This document shows, in pieces, positions 24,796 to 34,303 of a stretch of DNA of 64,000 nt. How positions within the stretch are numbered: position 1 is the stretch's first letter; each line of letters begins with the position of its first letter. Both the position numbers and the translations under genes were made by a program. Source of the stretch: Allobosea sp. (GTDB taxonomy: Bacteria; Pseudomonadota; Alphaproteobacteria; Rhizobiales; Kaistiaceae); assembly GCA_017307955.1 (NCBI GenBank), contig JAFKFV010000016.1, forward strand, positions 165,122 through 229,121. Direction: 5' to 3'. The notes below the pieces were generated by a model. That model searched no databases and was not told the DNA's origin. It worked only from the letters and a program-made list of their open reading frames with translations.

Positions 24796-26382
24796 TCAGA
24801 AAGAGAGCCGCTTCGCCTGAACGACGCCTTCCAGCGCCGCGACACGGCCGATGACCGCGTCCGAGATCGCCTCGTCCACCTCGACGAGGGCGATGGCGTC
24901 CTCGCCGGCGGCCCTGCGGCCGAGATTGAAGGTGGCGATGTTGATGCCCTCGGCGCCGAGAAGGCTCGCGAAGCGGCCGATGAAGCCCGGCTTGTCGCGG
25001 TTGGTGATGTAGAGCATGTGGCGGCCGAGCTCGGCCTCCATGTTGATGCCCTTGATCTGGATGATGCGCGGCCGGGCGTCGGCGAACACCGTCCCCGCGA
25101 CCGAGCGCTCCTGCTTCTCGGTGAGCACGGTCAGGCGGATATAGTTCTCGTAGGCGCCCTGCTGCTCGCGGCGCACCTCCTCGACCGCGATGCCGCGCTC
25201 GCGCGCGATCGCCGGGGCCGAGACCATGTTCACCGTCTGCAGCTGCGGCCGGAGGATGGCGGCGAGCGCCGCCGCCGTCAGCGCCTTGACGTTCAGCCCG
25301 GCGACATCGCCCTCATATTCGAGGCGGATGCCGGTGATGCCGGTATCCGTGAGCTGGCCGGCGAAGGAGCCGAGCTGTTCGGCAAGCTTCACGAAGGGCG
25401 TCAGCCGCGGCGCCTCCTCGGCCGTGATCGAGGGCATGTTGAGCGCGTTGGAGACAGCGCCCTTGGTCAGGTAATCGGCCATCTGCTCGGCGACCTGCAG
25501 CGCGACATTCTCCTGGGCCTCGGTGGTGGAAGCGCCGAGATGCGGCGTCGCGATGAAGTTCGGCGCGTGGAAGAGGACATTGTCGGTCGCCGGCTCCTCG
25601 ACGAACACGTCGAAGGCCGCGCCGGCCACCTTGCCGCTCTTCAGCGCCTCGGCGAGATCGGCCTCGACGACGAGGCCGCCGCGCGCGCAGTTGATGATCC
25701 GCACGCCGTCCTTCATCTGCGCGATCGCCTTGGCGTCGATGATGCCGCGCGTCTTCTCGATCAGCGGCGTGTGCAGCGTGATGAAGTCGGAACGGCGGAA
25801 CAGCGTCTCGAGATCGACCTTCTCGACGCCGAGCGTCAGCGCCCGCTCGTCGGAGAGGAAAGGATCAAAGGCGATGACGCGCATCTTGAGCCCGACGGCG
25901 CGGTCGGCGACGATCGAACCGATATTGCCGCAGCCGATGACGCCGAGCGTCTTGCCCGTCACCTCGACGCCCATGAAGCGGTTCTTCTCCCACTTGCCGG
26001 CCAGCGTCGAGGCATTCGCCTCGGGGATCTGGCGGGCGAGCGCGAACATCATCGCGATGGCATGCTCGGCGGTGGTGATCGAATTGCCGAAGGGCGTGTT
26101 CATCACGATGATGCCCTTCGCCGTCGCGGCCGGGATGTCGACATTGTCGACGCCGATGCCGGCCCGGCCGATGACGCGCAGATTGCCCGCCGCCGCGATG
26201 ACCTTCTCGGTCACCTTGGTATTGGAGCGGATCGCGAGGCCGTCATAATTGCCGATGATCTCGAGCAGCTTCTCCTTGTCCTTGCCGAGATCGGGCTGAT
26301 AGTCGACCTCGACGCCGCGATCCTTGAAGATCTGGACGGCGGTCTTGGAAAGCTTGTCGGAAATGAGAACGCGCGGTGCCAT
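24796..26382 (-). CDS. serA: D-3-phosphoglycerate dehydrogenase
   Basis: 528 residues, the long form of SerA. The N-terminal catalytic half contains the NAD-binding GCGNIGSIVADRA and the signature VRIINCARGGLVVEADL; the catalytic His is in PHLGASTTEAQ. The middle intervening domain and the C-terminal ACT domain (LYITNRDKPGFIGRFASLLG) are complete, so serine feedback is possible. It oxidises 3-phosphoglycerate to 3-phosphohydroxypyruvate, the first step of serine synthesis. It follows serC at 137 bases, with a repeat element in the gap, the usual serC-serA order of alphaproteobacteria. Confidence 0.97.
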   Translation of the reverse strand: MAPRVLISDKLSKTAVQIFKDRGVEVDYQPDLGKDKEKLLEIIGNYDGLAIRSNTKVTEKVIAAAGNLRVIGRAGIGVDNVDIPAATAKGIIVMNTPFGNSITTAEHAIAMMFALARQIPEANASTLAGKWEKNRFMGVEVTGKTLGVIGCGNIGSIVADRAVGLKMRVIAFDPFLSDERALTLGVEKVDLETLFRRSDFITLHTPLIEKTRGIIDAKAIAQMKDGVRIINCARGGLVVEADLAEALKSGKVAGAAFDVFVEEPATDNVLFHAPNFIATPHLGASTTEAQENVALQVAEQMADYLTKGAVSNALNMPSITAEEAPRLTPFVKLAEQLGSFAGQLTDTGITGIRLEYEGDVAGLNVKALTAAALAAILRPQLQTVNMVSAPAIARERGIAVEEVRREQQGAYENYIRLTVLTEKQERSVAGTVFADARPRIIQIKGINMEAELGRHMLYITNRDKPGFIGRFASLLGAEGINIATFNLGRRAAGEDAIALVEVDEAISDAVIGRVAALEGVVQAKRLSF

Positions 26383-26401
26383 GGTGCTTGACCTTTTTCA
26401 G

Positions 26402-26495
26402 GCATCGTCATGGCCGGGCTCGTCCCGGCCATCCACGTCTTTCTGCCTCCCAGAGGAGAAGTCGTGGATGCCCGGGACAAGCCCGGGCATGACGG
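26402..26495. repeat. intergenic palindromic repeat element between serC and serA
   Basis: Two arms of 29 bases, CATGGCCGGGCTCGTCCCGG... and its partner ending ...GCCCGGGCATG, are inverted copies with about 26 of 29 matches, around a 35-base spacer. Each arm is itself a palindrome (GGCCGGG/CCCGGCC and GCCCGGG/CCCGGGC). Such elements are dispersed in many Hyphomicrobiales genomes. A related element is at 55309-55386. Confidence 0.7.
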
Positions 26496-26519
26496 AAAGG
26501 ATGATGAAACGCGATGAAG

Positions 26520-27695
<1,176 letters not shown>

Positions 27696-27745
27696 GATCT
27701 ACCCTCTCAGATAGCAGCGCCTCGTTGGGGAGGCGTGTCCCGCCG
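27696..27745 (-). promoter_or_regulatory. serC RNA motif candidate
   Basis: On the minus strand CGCCTC, loop CCCAAC, GAGGCG (27735-27718) forms a 6-bp hairpin ending 22 bases before the serC ATG, with GAGAGGG between them. A conserved short hairpin in this place upstream of serC is known in alphaproteobacteria as the serC motif. Recognition is by position and loop, from memory. Confidence 0.6.
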
Positions 27746-27808
27746 TCGCTGTTACGCGCGGCGATGAGGGAAGTCAACGCGGGGCTCGTGCGCCGCTAGG
27801 TCGCAATG

Positions 27809-27841
27809 GAAAAGGGCGCGCCCCTCGCGGTGGCGCGCCCT
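27809..27841 (-). terminator. rho-independent terminator of the outer-membrane protein gene
   Basis: AGGGCGCGCC and GGCGCGCCCT form a 10-bp stem around a 9-base loop; on the minus strand TTTTCC follows. It lies 37 bases after the omp stop and before serC. Confidence 0.8.
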
Positions 27842-27877
27842 GGTCGAATCCGGAGAGAGCCTCTCCCGGCAGCGCTC

Positions 27878-28633
27878 CTAGTAGAAGTTGTAGCGCAGGC
27901 CGAGACGGACTTCGTTGGCCGAGATGTTGTCGTAGTTGATCACGCCGCCGCCGCCGGCCGGGATATAGCCCGAGACCGCGTCGCCGAGATTGAGATAGCG
28001 ATAGTTGAGGTCGACCGCCATGTTGGGCGAGAAGGCATAGGACACGCCGGCCATGAGGGCATAGGCGAAGTTCCACTGGCTGCCGCCATCCCAGAAGCCC
28101 GAATTGCCGTCCGGATTGACGAAGGCGACATTCGAGGTCTGCAGATAGGACGTACCGATACCGGCGCCGACATAGGGCGTGAAGCCCGACCAGGTGCCGA
28201 CATCGACATAGCCGTTGACGAGGAACGTCCAGGCATCGATGTCCGCCGTCTCGACCGTATGGTCGATGCCATAGGTCTCGCCGCAGCCGCCGCAATAGCC
28301 CTGGCCGTAGACGCCGGACTGGAATTCATAGTCGACCGTGCCGTCGACGCGGAAGTGATCGTTGAAGCGATAACCCGCGCCGACACCGATGAGGCCGGTA
28401 TTGTCGAGCGTGTTGTTGTTCCAGTTATCGACATAGCTCGGCGTGACGAAGCTGATGTCGGGATTATTGTACCACTTGTAGCCGATATCGCCCCTGAGAT
28501 ACCAGCCGCCCGTCGCGATGACCGGCGCGGGCTCCACATAGGGCTCCGGAAGGTCGGCCGCATTGGCGCCGCCAGCGGCGGCGATGCCCGCCCCGATCAC
28601 GGCAGCGAGCGTTAAGGTCTTCACGTAACCCAT
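27878..28633 (-). CDS. outer-membrane beta-barrel protein (Omp25/31-like)
   Basis: 251 residues from ATG 28633 with GGGGAGA upstream; the ATG at 28690 is unlikely. A signal peptide (LTLAAVIGAGIAAAGGANA) is cut before ADLPEPYVEPAP, the typical mature start of Rhizobiales Omp25/Omp31 porin-like proteins. The mature chain is rich in alternating aromatic beta strands (GWYLRGDIGYKWYNN, TPYVGAGIGTSYL) and ends NEVRLGLRYNFY, with the C-terminal aromatic residue required for outer-membrane assembly. Two CtrA-type boxes lie 80-140 bases upstream, suggesting cell-cycle control. A terminator follows. Confidence 0.9.
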   Translation of the reverse strand: MGYVKTLTLAAVIGAGIAAAGGANAADLPEPYVEPAPVIATGGWYLRGDIGYKWYNNPDISFVTPSYVDNWNNNTLDNTGLIGVGAGYRFNDHFRVDGTVDYEFQSGVYGQGYCGGCGETYGIDHTVETADIDAWTFLVNGYVDVGTWSGFTPYVGAGIGTSYLQTSNVAFVNPDGNSGFWDGGSQWNFAYALMAGVSYAFSPNMAVDLNYRYLNLGDAVSGYIPAGGGGVINYDNISANEVRLGLRYNFY

Positions 28634-28715
28634 CGAAGTCTCCCCGGTCGAAGGCTGGATCAAGGCATCGCCCGATCGATCTGTATCCATCGCAGCCGAC
28701 TTTGCCGGAGAACGC

Positions 28716-28731
28716 TTAAGAACAGATTAAC
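28716..28731. promoter_or_regulatory. CtrA full binding site upstream of omp
   Basis: TTAA, seven bases (GAACAGA), TTAAC: an exact match to the CtrA consensus TTAA-N7-TTAAC. It lies about 85 bases before the start of the outer-membrane protein gene. Confidence 0.65.
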
Positions 28732-28758
28732 TACGTCGCTTAACCACGATTGTTTACG

Positions 28759-28774
28759 TTACTTGGTCGTTAAC
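28759..28774. promoter_or_regulatory. second CtrA-like site upstream of omp
   Basis: TTAC, seven bases (TTGGTCG), TTAAC: one mismatch to the CtrA consensus, 43 bases from the first site and in the same orientation. Two sites in an A+T-richer stretch strengthen the call. Confidence 0.45.
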
Positions 28775-28828
28775 AGCGGGCGGAGGCCTGCTTCCTCTTT
28801 GCGAGGAAGGGCTTGCCGCAGCAGCGAA

Positions 28829-28864
28829 ACGGCCGGAGCGGGCTCTCGCTCCCGGTCCGGCCGT
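28829..28864 (-). terminator. hairpin after phoB
   Basis: ACGGCCGGA and TCCGGCCGT pair over 9 bp around an internally structured loop, 32 bases after the phoB stop. No T tract follows, so it is only a candidate terminator for the phosphate operon. Confidence 0.4.
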
Positions 28865-28895
28865 CAATCATGCTGAAGCTTGCTAAGGCGGCCGA

Positions 28896-29600
28896 TCAGT
28901 TGGCCGCGCCGGCGAACTGATCGTCGAAGGCATAGCCGGAGCCGCGCACCGTGCGGATCGGATCCTTGACGCGGCCGCGATTGACCGCCTTGCGCAGCCG
29001 GCCGATATGCACGTCCACCGTCCGCTCGTCGACATAGACGTCGCGGCCCCAGACGCCGTCGAGGAGCTGCTCGCGCGAGAAGACGCGGCCGGGACTCTTC
29101 ATCAGGAATTCGAGCAGGCGGAACTCCGTCGGCCCGAGCCGCAATTCGCGCCCCGAGCGGCGGACGCGATGCGTCTCGCGGTCGAGCTCGATGTCGCCGG
29201 CCCGCAGCAGCGAGGCGATCACCTCCGGCCGCGAGCGGCGCAGGATGGCGCGCACGCGGGCCATCAGCTCCGGCACCGAGAAGGGCTTCACGACATAGTC
29301 GTCAGCGCCGGTGGCGAGGCCGCGGATCCTTTCCTGCTCCTCGCCGCGGGCGGTGAGCATGATGATGGGCAGCGTGCGGGTGGTCTCGCGGGCGCGCAGG
29401 CGGCGGCAGAGCTCGATGCCCGAGATGCCGGGCAGCATCCAGTCGAGCAGGAGAAGATCCGGCGTCGTCTCCTTGAGGCGCGTCTCGGCGTCGTCGCCGC
29501 GCGGAACGGCCTCGACGCTGTAGCCCTCGGCCTCGAGATTATAGCGGAGCAGGAGGGCGAGCGCTTCCTCGTCCTCCACGATCATCACGCGGGGGGTCAT
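28896..29600 (-). CDS. phoB: phosphate regulon response regulator PhoB
   Basis: 234 residues. Receiver domain with phospho-acceptor Asp53 (LLLLDWMLPGISG) and Lys in VVKPFS; OmpR-type winged-helix DNA-binding domain at about residues 130-227 (RLGPTEFRLLEFLM, DERTVDVHIGRLRKA, RTVRGSGYAF). GAAGGGA lies before the start. It is the last gene of phoR-pstSCAB-phoU-phoB, all on the minus strand, 22 bases after phoU. Phosphorylated by PhoR, it binds Pho-boxes; one is seen before pstS. Confidence 0.97.
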   Translation of the reverse strand: MTPRVMIVEDEEALALLLRYNLEAEGYSVEAVPRGDDAETRLKETTPDLLLLDWMLPGISGIELCRRLRARETTRTLPIIMLTARGEEQERIRGLATGADDYVVKPFSVPELMARVRAILRRSRPEVIASLLRAGDIELDRETHRVRRSGRELRLGPTEFRLLEFLMKSPGRVFSREQLLDGVWGRDVYVDERTVDVHIGRLRKAVNRGRVKDPIRTVRGSGYAFDDQFAGAAN

Positions 29601-29622
29601 CGCGATGTCCCTTCAGGGCCTG

Positions 29623-30339
29623 TCAGGCGGCGTCGTAGGAGACCTTGGTCACGCTCGACTCGTCCTGCTTCGGCCGGTCCTGCGTCAGCGACTCGCCGGT
29701 CACGACATAGTGCACCGTCTCGGCGATGTTGGTCGCATGATCCCCGATGCGCTCGATATTCTTGGCGCAGAAGAGAAGATGCGTGCACAGCGAGATGTTG
29801 CGCGGGTCTTCCATCATGTAGGTCAGGAGCTCGCGGAACAGCGACGTATACATGCTGTCGATATCGGCGTCGCGGCGCCAGACCTCGAAGGCCTGGTTGA
29901 CGTCGCGCGAGGCATAGGCGTCGAGGACGTCCTTGAGCTGGGCGAGCGACAGCTCGGCCATGTGCTCGACGCCGGTGATGAAGCGCTTCGACTGGAACTG
30001 GCCGTCGAGCGCCAGCACGCGCTTGGCGATGTTCTTGGCGAGGTCGCCGATGCGCTCGAGGTCGTTCGAGATTCGCATCGCGCCGATCACTTCGCGCAGG
30101 TCGAGCGCCATCGGCTGGCGGCGGGCGATGATCATGATCGCCAGCTCTTCGGTCTCGCGCTGCACCTGGTCGAGCCGGCGATCATCGGCGATGACCGCAT
30201 TGGCCATGGTCGTGTCGAGCCGGGTCAGCGCCCGCACGGAGAGATCGACCAGCCGCTCGGCCATGCCGCCCATCTCTGCGATGCGGCGCTGGACGTCCTT
30301 GAGCTCGTCGTCGTAGCGGGAAACGATGTGTTCCGACAT
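29623..30339 (-). CDS. phoU: phosphate signalling protein PhoU
   Basis: 238 residues, the usual length, built of two repeats of three-helix PhoU domains. The metal-binding motifs appear as DRRLDQVQRE with EVIGAMRISNDLERIGDLAKNIAKR in the first half and CAKNIERIGDHATNIAETV in the second. PhoU couples the Pst transporter to the PhoR kinase and keeps PhoR in its phosphatase state when phosphate is plentiful. It sits between pstB (22 bases) and phoB. Confidence 0.97.
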   Translation of the reverse strand: MSEHIVSRYDDELKDVQRRIAEMGGMAERLVDLSVRALTRLDTTMANAVIADDRRLDQVQRETEELAIMIIARRQPMALDLREVIGAMRISNDLERIGDLAKNIAKRVLALDGQFQSKRFITGVEHMAELSLAQLKDVLDAYASRDVNQAFEVWRRDADIDSMYTSLFRELLTYMMEDPRNISLCTHLLFCAKNIERIGDHATNIAETVHYVVTGESLTQDRPKQDESSVTKVSYDAA

Positions 30340-30361
30340 GTCGTCCTCCTGGCCGTGGGGC

Positions 30362-31144
30362 TCAGCCGAAGCGTCCGGTGATGTAGTCCTGGGTGCGCTT
30401 GTCGCCCGGCGCCGTGAAGATCTTCGACGTCTCGTCGAATTCGATCAACTCGCCGAGATACATGAACGCGGTGTAGTCGGAGACGCGCGCCGCCTGCTGC
30501 ATGTTGTGCGTCACGATGGCGATCGTGTAGTCGGCGGTCAGCTCGTCGATCAGTTCCTCGATCTTCGAGGTCGAGATCGGGTCGAGCGCCGAGCAGGGCT
30601 CGTCGAACAGCACCACCTCGGGCCGCACCGCGATCGAGCGGGCGATGCAGAGGCGCTGCTGCTGGCCGCCGGAAAGGCTGAGGCCGCTCGAGGAGAGCTT
30701 GTCCTTGACCTCGTTCCAGAGAGCGCCGCGCGTCAGCGCCGCCTCGACGCGCTCGTCCATCTCGGAGCGCGACAGGTTCTCGTAGAGGCGCACGCCGAAG
30801 GCGATGTTGTCGTAGATCGACATCGGGAACGGCGTCGGCTTCTGGAACACCATGCCGATGCGGGCGCGCAGCAGGTTGAGATCCTGGCCGGGGGCGAGGA
30901 TGTTGCCGCCGTCGAACAGGACCTCGCCCTCGGCGCGCTGCTTCGGATAGAGGTCGTACATCCGGTTCAGCACGCGCAGCAGCGTGGACTTGCCGCAGCC
31001 CGACGGGCCGATGAAGGCCGTGACCTTCTTCTCGTAGAGCGGCAGGTTGATCGACTTCAGTGCGAGGTTGTCGCCGTAGAAGAACTTCAGGTTCTTGATC
31101 GAGATCTTCTCGGGCAGCGTGTTCTGGAGCGTGGACACGGTCAT
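30362..31144 (-). CDS. pstB: phosphate ABC transporter ATP-binding protein
   Basis: 260 residues. Walker [10 protein letters not shown], signature [16 protein letters not shown] and Walker [14 protein letters not shown] are all present, and [20 protein letters not shown] matches PstB. It energises phosphate uptake by PstC and PstA. Its ATG overlaps the pstA stop in ATGA, so translation is coupled. Confidence 0.97.
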   Translation of the reverse strand: MTVSTLQNTLPEKISIKNLKFFYGDNLALKSINLPLYEKKVTAFIGPSGCGKSTLLRVLNRMYDLYPKQRAEGEVLFDGGNILAPGQDLNLLRARIGMVFQKPTPFPMSIYDNIAFGVRLYENLSRSEMDERVEAALTRGALWNEVKDKLSSSGLSLSGGQQQRLCIARSIAVRPEVVLFDEPCSALDPISTSKIEELIDELTADYTIAIVTHNMQQAARVSDYTAFMYLGELIEFDETSKIFTAPGDKRTQDYITGRFG

Positions 31145-32022
31145 TTCGACGTCCTCGGGCTAAGGAAGGCGCGCGCGACGATGTTGAGCGCGAGCACGGT
31201 CAAGGTGATGAGCAGCGCACCGGTCCAGGCCAGCTTCTGCCATTCGGGATAGGGGCTGAGGGCGAACTGGAAGATCGTGACCGGCAAGCTCGCCATCGGC
31301 GCGTTGAGATTGGTGCTCCAGAACTGGTTGTTGAGCGCCGTGAAGAGCAGCGGCGCCGTCTCGCCCATCACGCGGGCGATGGCCAGGAGCACGCCCGTCA
31401 CGATGCCCGACATGGCGGCGCGGTAGGCGACCTTCTGGATCATCACCGAGCGCGGCAGGCCGAGGGCGGCCGTCGCCTCGCGCATCGTGTTCGGCACCAG
31501 GTTGAGCATGTCCTCGGTGGTGCGCACCACGACCGGGATGACGAGGATGGCGAGGGCCAGCGAGCCGGCCATGGCCGAAAAGTGACCCATCGGCGCCACC
31601 ACGACCTCGTAGACGAAGAGGCCGATGACGATCGACGGCGCCGCCAGCAGGATGTCGTTGATGAAGCGCACGACATTGGTCAACTGGTTGTGGCGACCAT
31701 ATTCGGCCATGTAGGTGCCGGCGCAGATGCCGATCGGCGTGCCGATCGCGACGCCGATCACCGTCATCACGATCGAGCCGTAGATGGCGTTGATGAGGCC
31801 GCCGGTGGCGCCGGGCGGCGGCGTCGTCTCGGTGAAGACGACGAGCGACAGCCCCGAGAAGCCCTGCCAGAGCAGGCCGATCAAGATCAGCGCCAGCCAG
31901 ATGAGGCCGAACACGGTCGCCGCGAGCGAGAGCGTCAGCAGGATGCCGTTGCCGCGGCGGCGGCGGCGGTAGATCGCCTGCGCCTGGGGCGTCGAGGCAG
32001 CGGAATTTCCGAGCGATGCCAT
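31141..32022 (-). CDS. pstA: phosphate ABC transporter permease PstA
   Basis: 293 residues with about six membrane helices. The cytoplasmic N-terminus is basic ([11 protein letters not shown]), a first helix follows, and the BPD permease segment reads [20 protein letters not shown], typical of the PstA EAA loop. It pairs with PstC in the membrane channel for phosphate. The start is 10 bases after the pstC stop, and the stop overlaps the pstB start. Confidence 0.96.
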   Translation of the reverse strand: MASLGNSAASTPQAQAIYRRRRRGNGILLTLSLAATVFGLIWLALILIGLLWQGFSGLSLVVFTETTPPPGATGGLINAIYGSIVMTVIGVAIGTPIGICAGTYMAEYGRHNQLTNVVRFINDILLAAPSIVIGLFVYEVVVAPMGHFSAMAGSLALAILVIPVVVRTTEDMLNLVPNTMREATAALGLPRSVMIQKVAYRAAMSGIVTGVLLAIARVMGETAPLLFTALNNQFWSTNLNAPMASLPVTIFQFALSPYPEWQKLAWTGALLITLTVLALNIVARAFLSPRTSK

Positions 32023-32032
32023 GTCTCTTGCC

Positions 32033-33025
32033 TCAGTTGCCGGCCTTGACGTTCATGCGGGCCAGCAGCAGCCGGGCGCCGGCGAGAACGAAGAAGGTGA
32101 TGACGAACAGGATGAGGCCGAGAGCGATCAGCGAGGATGTATAGAGCTCGCCGGTCGCCTCGGTGAATTCGTTGGCGATCGAAGCCGAGATCGTCGTGCC
32201 GGGCGCGAGGATCGAGGCCGAGATCTTGTGCGTGTTGCCGATGACGAAGGTGACCGCCATCGTCTCGCCGAGCGCACGGCCGAGGCCGAGCATGATGCCG
32301 CCGATCACGCCGACCCGCGAATAGGGCAGCACGACCTTGGTGACGACCTCGCCGGTGGTGCAGCCGAGCCCGTAGGTCGCCTCTTTCAGCACCGGCGGCA
32401 CCGTGTCGAACACGTCGCGGGTGATCGAGGTGATGAAGGGCAGCACCATGATCGCGAGGATGATGCCGGCCGTGAGCACGCCGATGCCATAGGGCGGGCC
32501 GGCGAAGATGTCGGAAAGGATCGGGATCGGCCCGAACACCCAGATCAGGAAGGGCTGCACGGTCGCCTGGAAGAAGGGCGCGAACACGAACAGGCCCCAG
32601 ATGCCGTAGATGATCGAGGGGATGCCGGCGAGCAGCTCGATGCAGACGCCGATCGGGCGCTTCAGCCAGGGCGGGCAGAGTTCGGTCAGGAAGATGGCGA
32701 TGCCGATGCCGACCGGCACGGCGATCAGCAGCGCGATGATCGAGGTGACGACGGTGCCGTAGATCGGCGCGAGAGCACCGAAAATCTCCGTCACGGGATT
32801 CCAGCGCTGCGTCGTCAGGAAGCCGAGGCCGAAGGTCGAAAAGGCCGGGACGGATCCCCAGACGAGCGAGAAGATGACACCGCCGAGCAGCAGCAGCACG
32901 GCGACCGCCGCCGCGAAGGTGATCCCGTGAAAGGTGCGGTCGGCCATGCGCATCCGCGCAAGACGACCAAGCTTCTGGTTACCGATCTCAGCGCCTTGCA
33001 CGCCGGCCATGACTGCGTCCGCCAT
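32033..33025 (-). CDS. pstC: phosphate ABC transporter permease PstC
   Basis: 330 residues from ATG 33025, chosen because GGGAG lies seven bases before it; an upstream ATG at 33064 has none. Six membrane helices, with [21 protein letters not shown] in the first periplasmic loop and [20 protein letters not shown] as the EAA loop, both typical of PstC. Its stop is 10 bases before pstA. The gene is 83 bases after pstS in the same transcript. Confidence 0.96.
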   Translation of the reverse strand: MADAVMAGVQGAEIGNQKLGRLARMRMADRTFHGITFAAAVAVLLLLGGVIFSLVWGSVPAFSTFGLGFLTTQRWNPVTEIFGALAPIYGTVVTSIIALLIAVPVGIGIAIFLTELCPPWLKRPIGVCIELLAGIPSIIYGIWGLFVFAPFFQATVQPFLIWVFGPIPILSDIFAGPPYGIGVLTAGIILAIMVLPFITSITRDVFDTVPPVLKEATYGLGCTTGEVVTKVVLPYSRVGVIGGIMLGLGRALGETMAVTFVIGNTHKISASILAPGTTISASIANEFTEATGELYTSSLIALGLILFVITFFVLAGARLLLARMNVKAGN

Positions 33026-33108
33026 CACGATCTCCCGACCCGAGCCCGGGGTCCACGGTGTCAAAGGTTCGGGGGAGGAGCGATGCCCCTCCCCCGCCTT
33101 GCGACGGA

Positions 33109-34161
33109 TTACTTCGTCTCGACGTAGAGCGGCTTGCCGTCGGCGCCCATCACGTCCTTGGCCCAGGTCGCCTTGATGTTCTCGACGACGCTGTCGGGCA
33201 TGGGGATGTAGTGGAGCTCGTCGGCCATCTTGTCGCCGTTGGCATAGGCCCAGCTGAAGAACTTCAGCGCGGCGGCGGCAGCGGCGTCATCCTTCGGCTG
33301 CTTCGGGATCAGGATGAAGGTCGCGGCGGTGATCGGCCAGGACTTGGCGCCGGGCTCGTTGGTCAGGATCACGTAGTAGCCGGGGGTGTTGGCCCAATCG
33401 ACGCTCTCCGCGGCAGCCGCGAAGTTCGCCGCCTCGGGGGCAACGGTCTGGCCGTCCTTGTTGACCATCTTGGCATAGGGAATGCCGTTCTGGGCAGCAT
33501 AGGCATACTCGACATAGCCGATCGAGCCGGCGGTCTGGGTCACGCTGGCGGCGACGCCTTCGTTGCCCTTGGCGCCGAGGCCGGTCGGCCATTCCACGGC
33601 AGTCGCGGCACCGACGTCATCGGCCCAGGCCTTGGAGGCCTGCGACAGATAGGTCGTGAAGACGAAGCTGGTGCCCGAGCCGTCCGAGCGGTGCACGACG
33701 GCGATCGCCGACGACGGCAGAGCGACGCTGGGGTTCAGCTTCTTGATCGCCTCGTCGTCCCACTTGGTGATCTTGCCCTGGTAGATATCGGCAAGGATCT
33801 GACCGTCGAGAACCAGCTCGCCCGCCTTGATGCCCGGAACGTTGATGACCGGCACGACGCCGCCCATGACGGTCGGGAACTGGACGAGACCGTCCTTCTC
33901 GAGCTGCTCGGGCTTCAGCGGCGCGTCGGTGGCGCCGAAGGTGACCGTGCGGGCCTGGATCTGCTTGATGCCGCCGCCCGAACCGATCGACTGGTAGTTC
34001 AGGCTGTCGCCCGTTTCCTTCTTATAGGCATCCGCCCACTTGGCGTAGATCGGATAGGGGAAGGTCGCGCCGGCCCCCGAGATATCGACGGCGGCCGCCG
34101 GGCCGATGCCGAAAGCAGCGGCCGCGAGACCGGCTGCAAGTGCGATGTTCGTGAGTTTCAC
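33109..34161 (-). CDS. pstS: phosphate-binding periplasmic protein PstS
   Basis: 350 residues from GTG 34161, chosen because GGGAGA lies before it and the signal peptide ([19 protein letters not shown]) then starts correctly; upstream ATGs at 34185 and 34212 would give odd extensions. Mature protein begins [18 protein letters not shown]. The phosphate-ligating segments GSGGGIKQI and [12 protein letters not shown] are intact. It is the first gene of the pst operon after phoR, with a Pho-box about 100-130 bases upstream, so phosphate starvation should induce it strongly through PhoB. Confidence 0.97.
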   Translation of the reverse strand: MKLTNIALAAGLAAAAFGIGPAAAVDISGAGATFPYPIYAKWADAYKKETGDSLNYQSIGSGGGIKQIQARTVTFGATDAPLKPEQLEKDGLVQFPTVMGGVVPVINVPGIKAGELVLDGQILADIYQGKITKWDDEAIKKLNPSVALPSSAIAVVHRSDGSGTSFVFTTYLSQASKAWADDVGAATAVEWPTGLGAKGNEGVAASVTQTAGSIGYVEYAYAAQNGIPYAKMVNKDGQTVAPEAANFAAAAESVDWANTPGYYVILTNEPGAKSWPITAATFILIPKQPKDDAAAAAALKFFSWAYANGDKMADELHYIPMPDSVVENIKATWAKDVMGADGKPLYVETK

Positions 34162-34261
34162 TGACCATCTCCCTGATGGAGTCATTGTTCTGAGCCCGAG
34201 CGGTTTCCGCACCGCAACAACCGGGCGCAGGCCGGACCCTAGAGTTCGCAGGTAATGGTTC

Positions 34262-34294
34262 TATGACAGGGCCAATACGCTTTTATGACAGCGC
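34262..34294 (-). promoter_or_regulatory. Pho-box upstream of pstS
   Basis: On the minus strand CTGTCATA occurs twice (34291-34284 and 34269-34262), with starts exactly 22 bases apart; a degenerate unit GCGTATT sits between them. The PhoB unit is CTGTCAT repeated every 11 bases, so this equals three units with a weak middle one. It lies in the 142-base phoR-pstS gap. Confidence 0.75.
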
Positions 34295-34303
34295 AAGCCT
34301 CTG

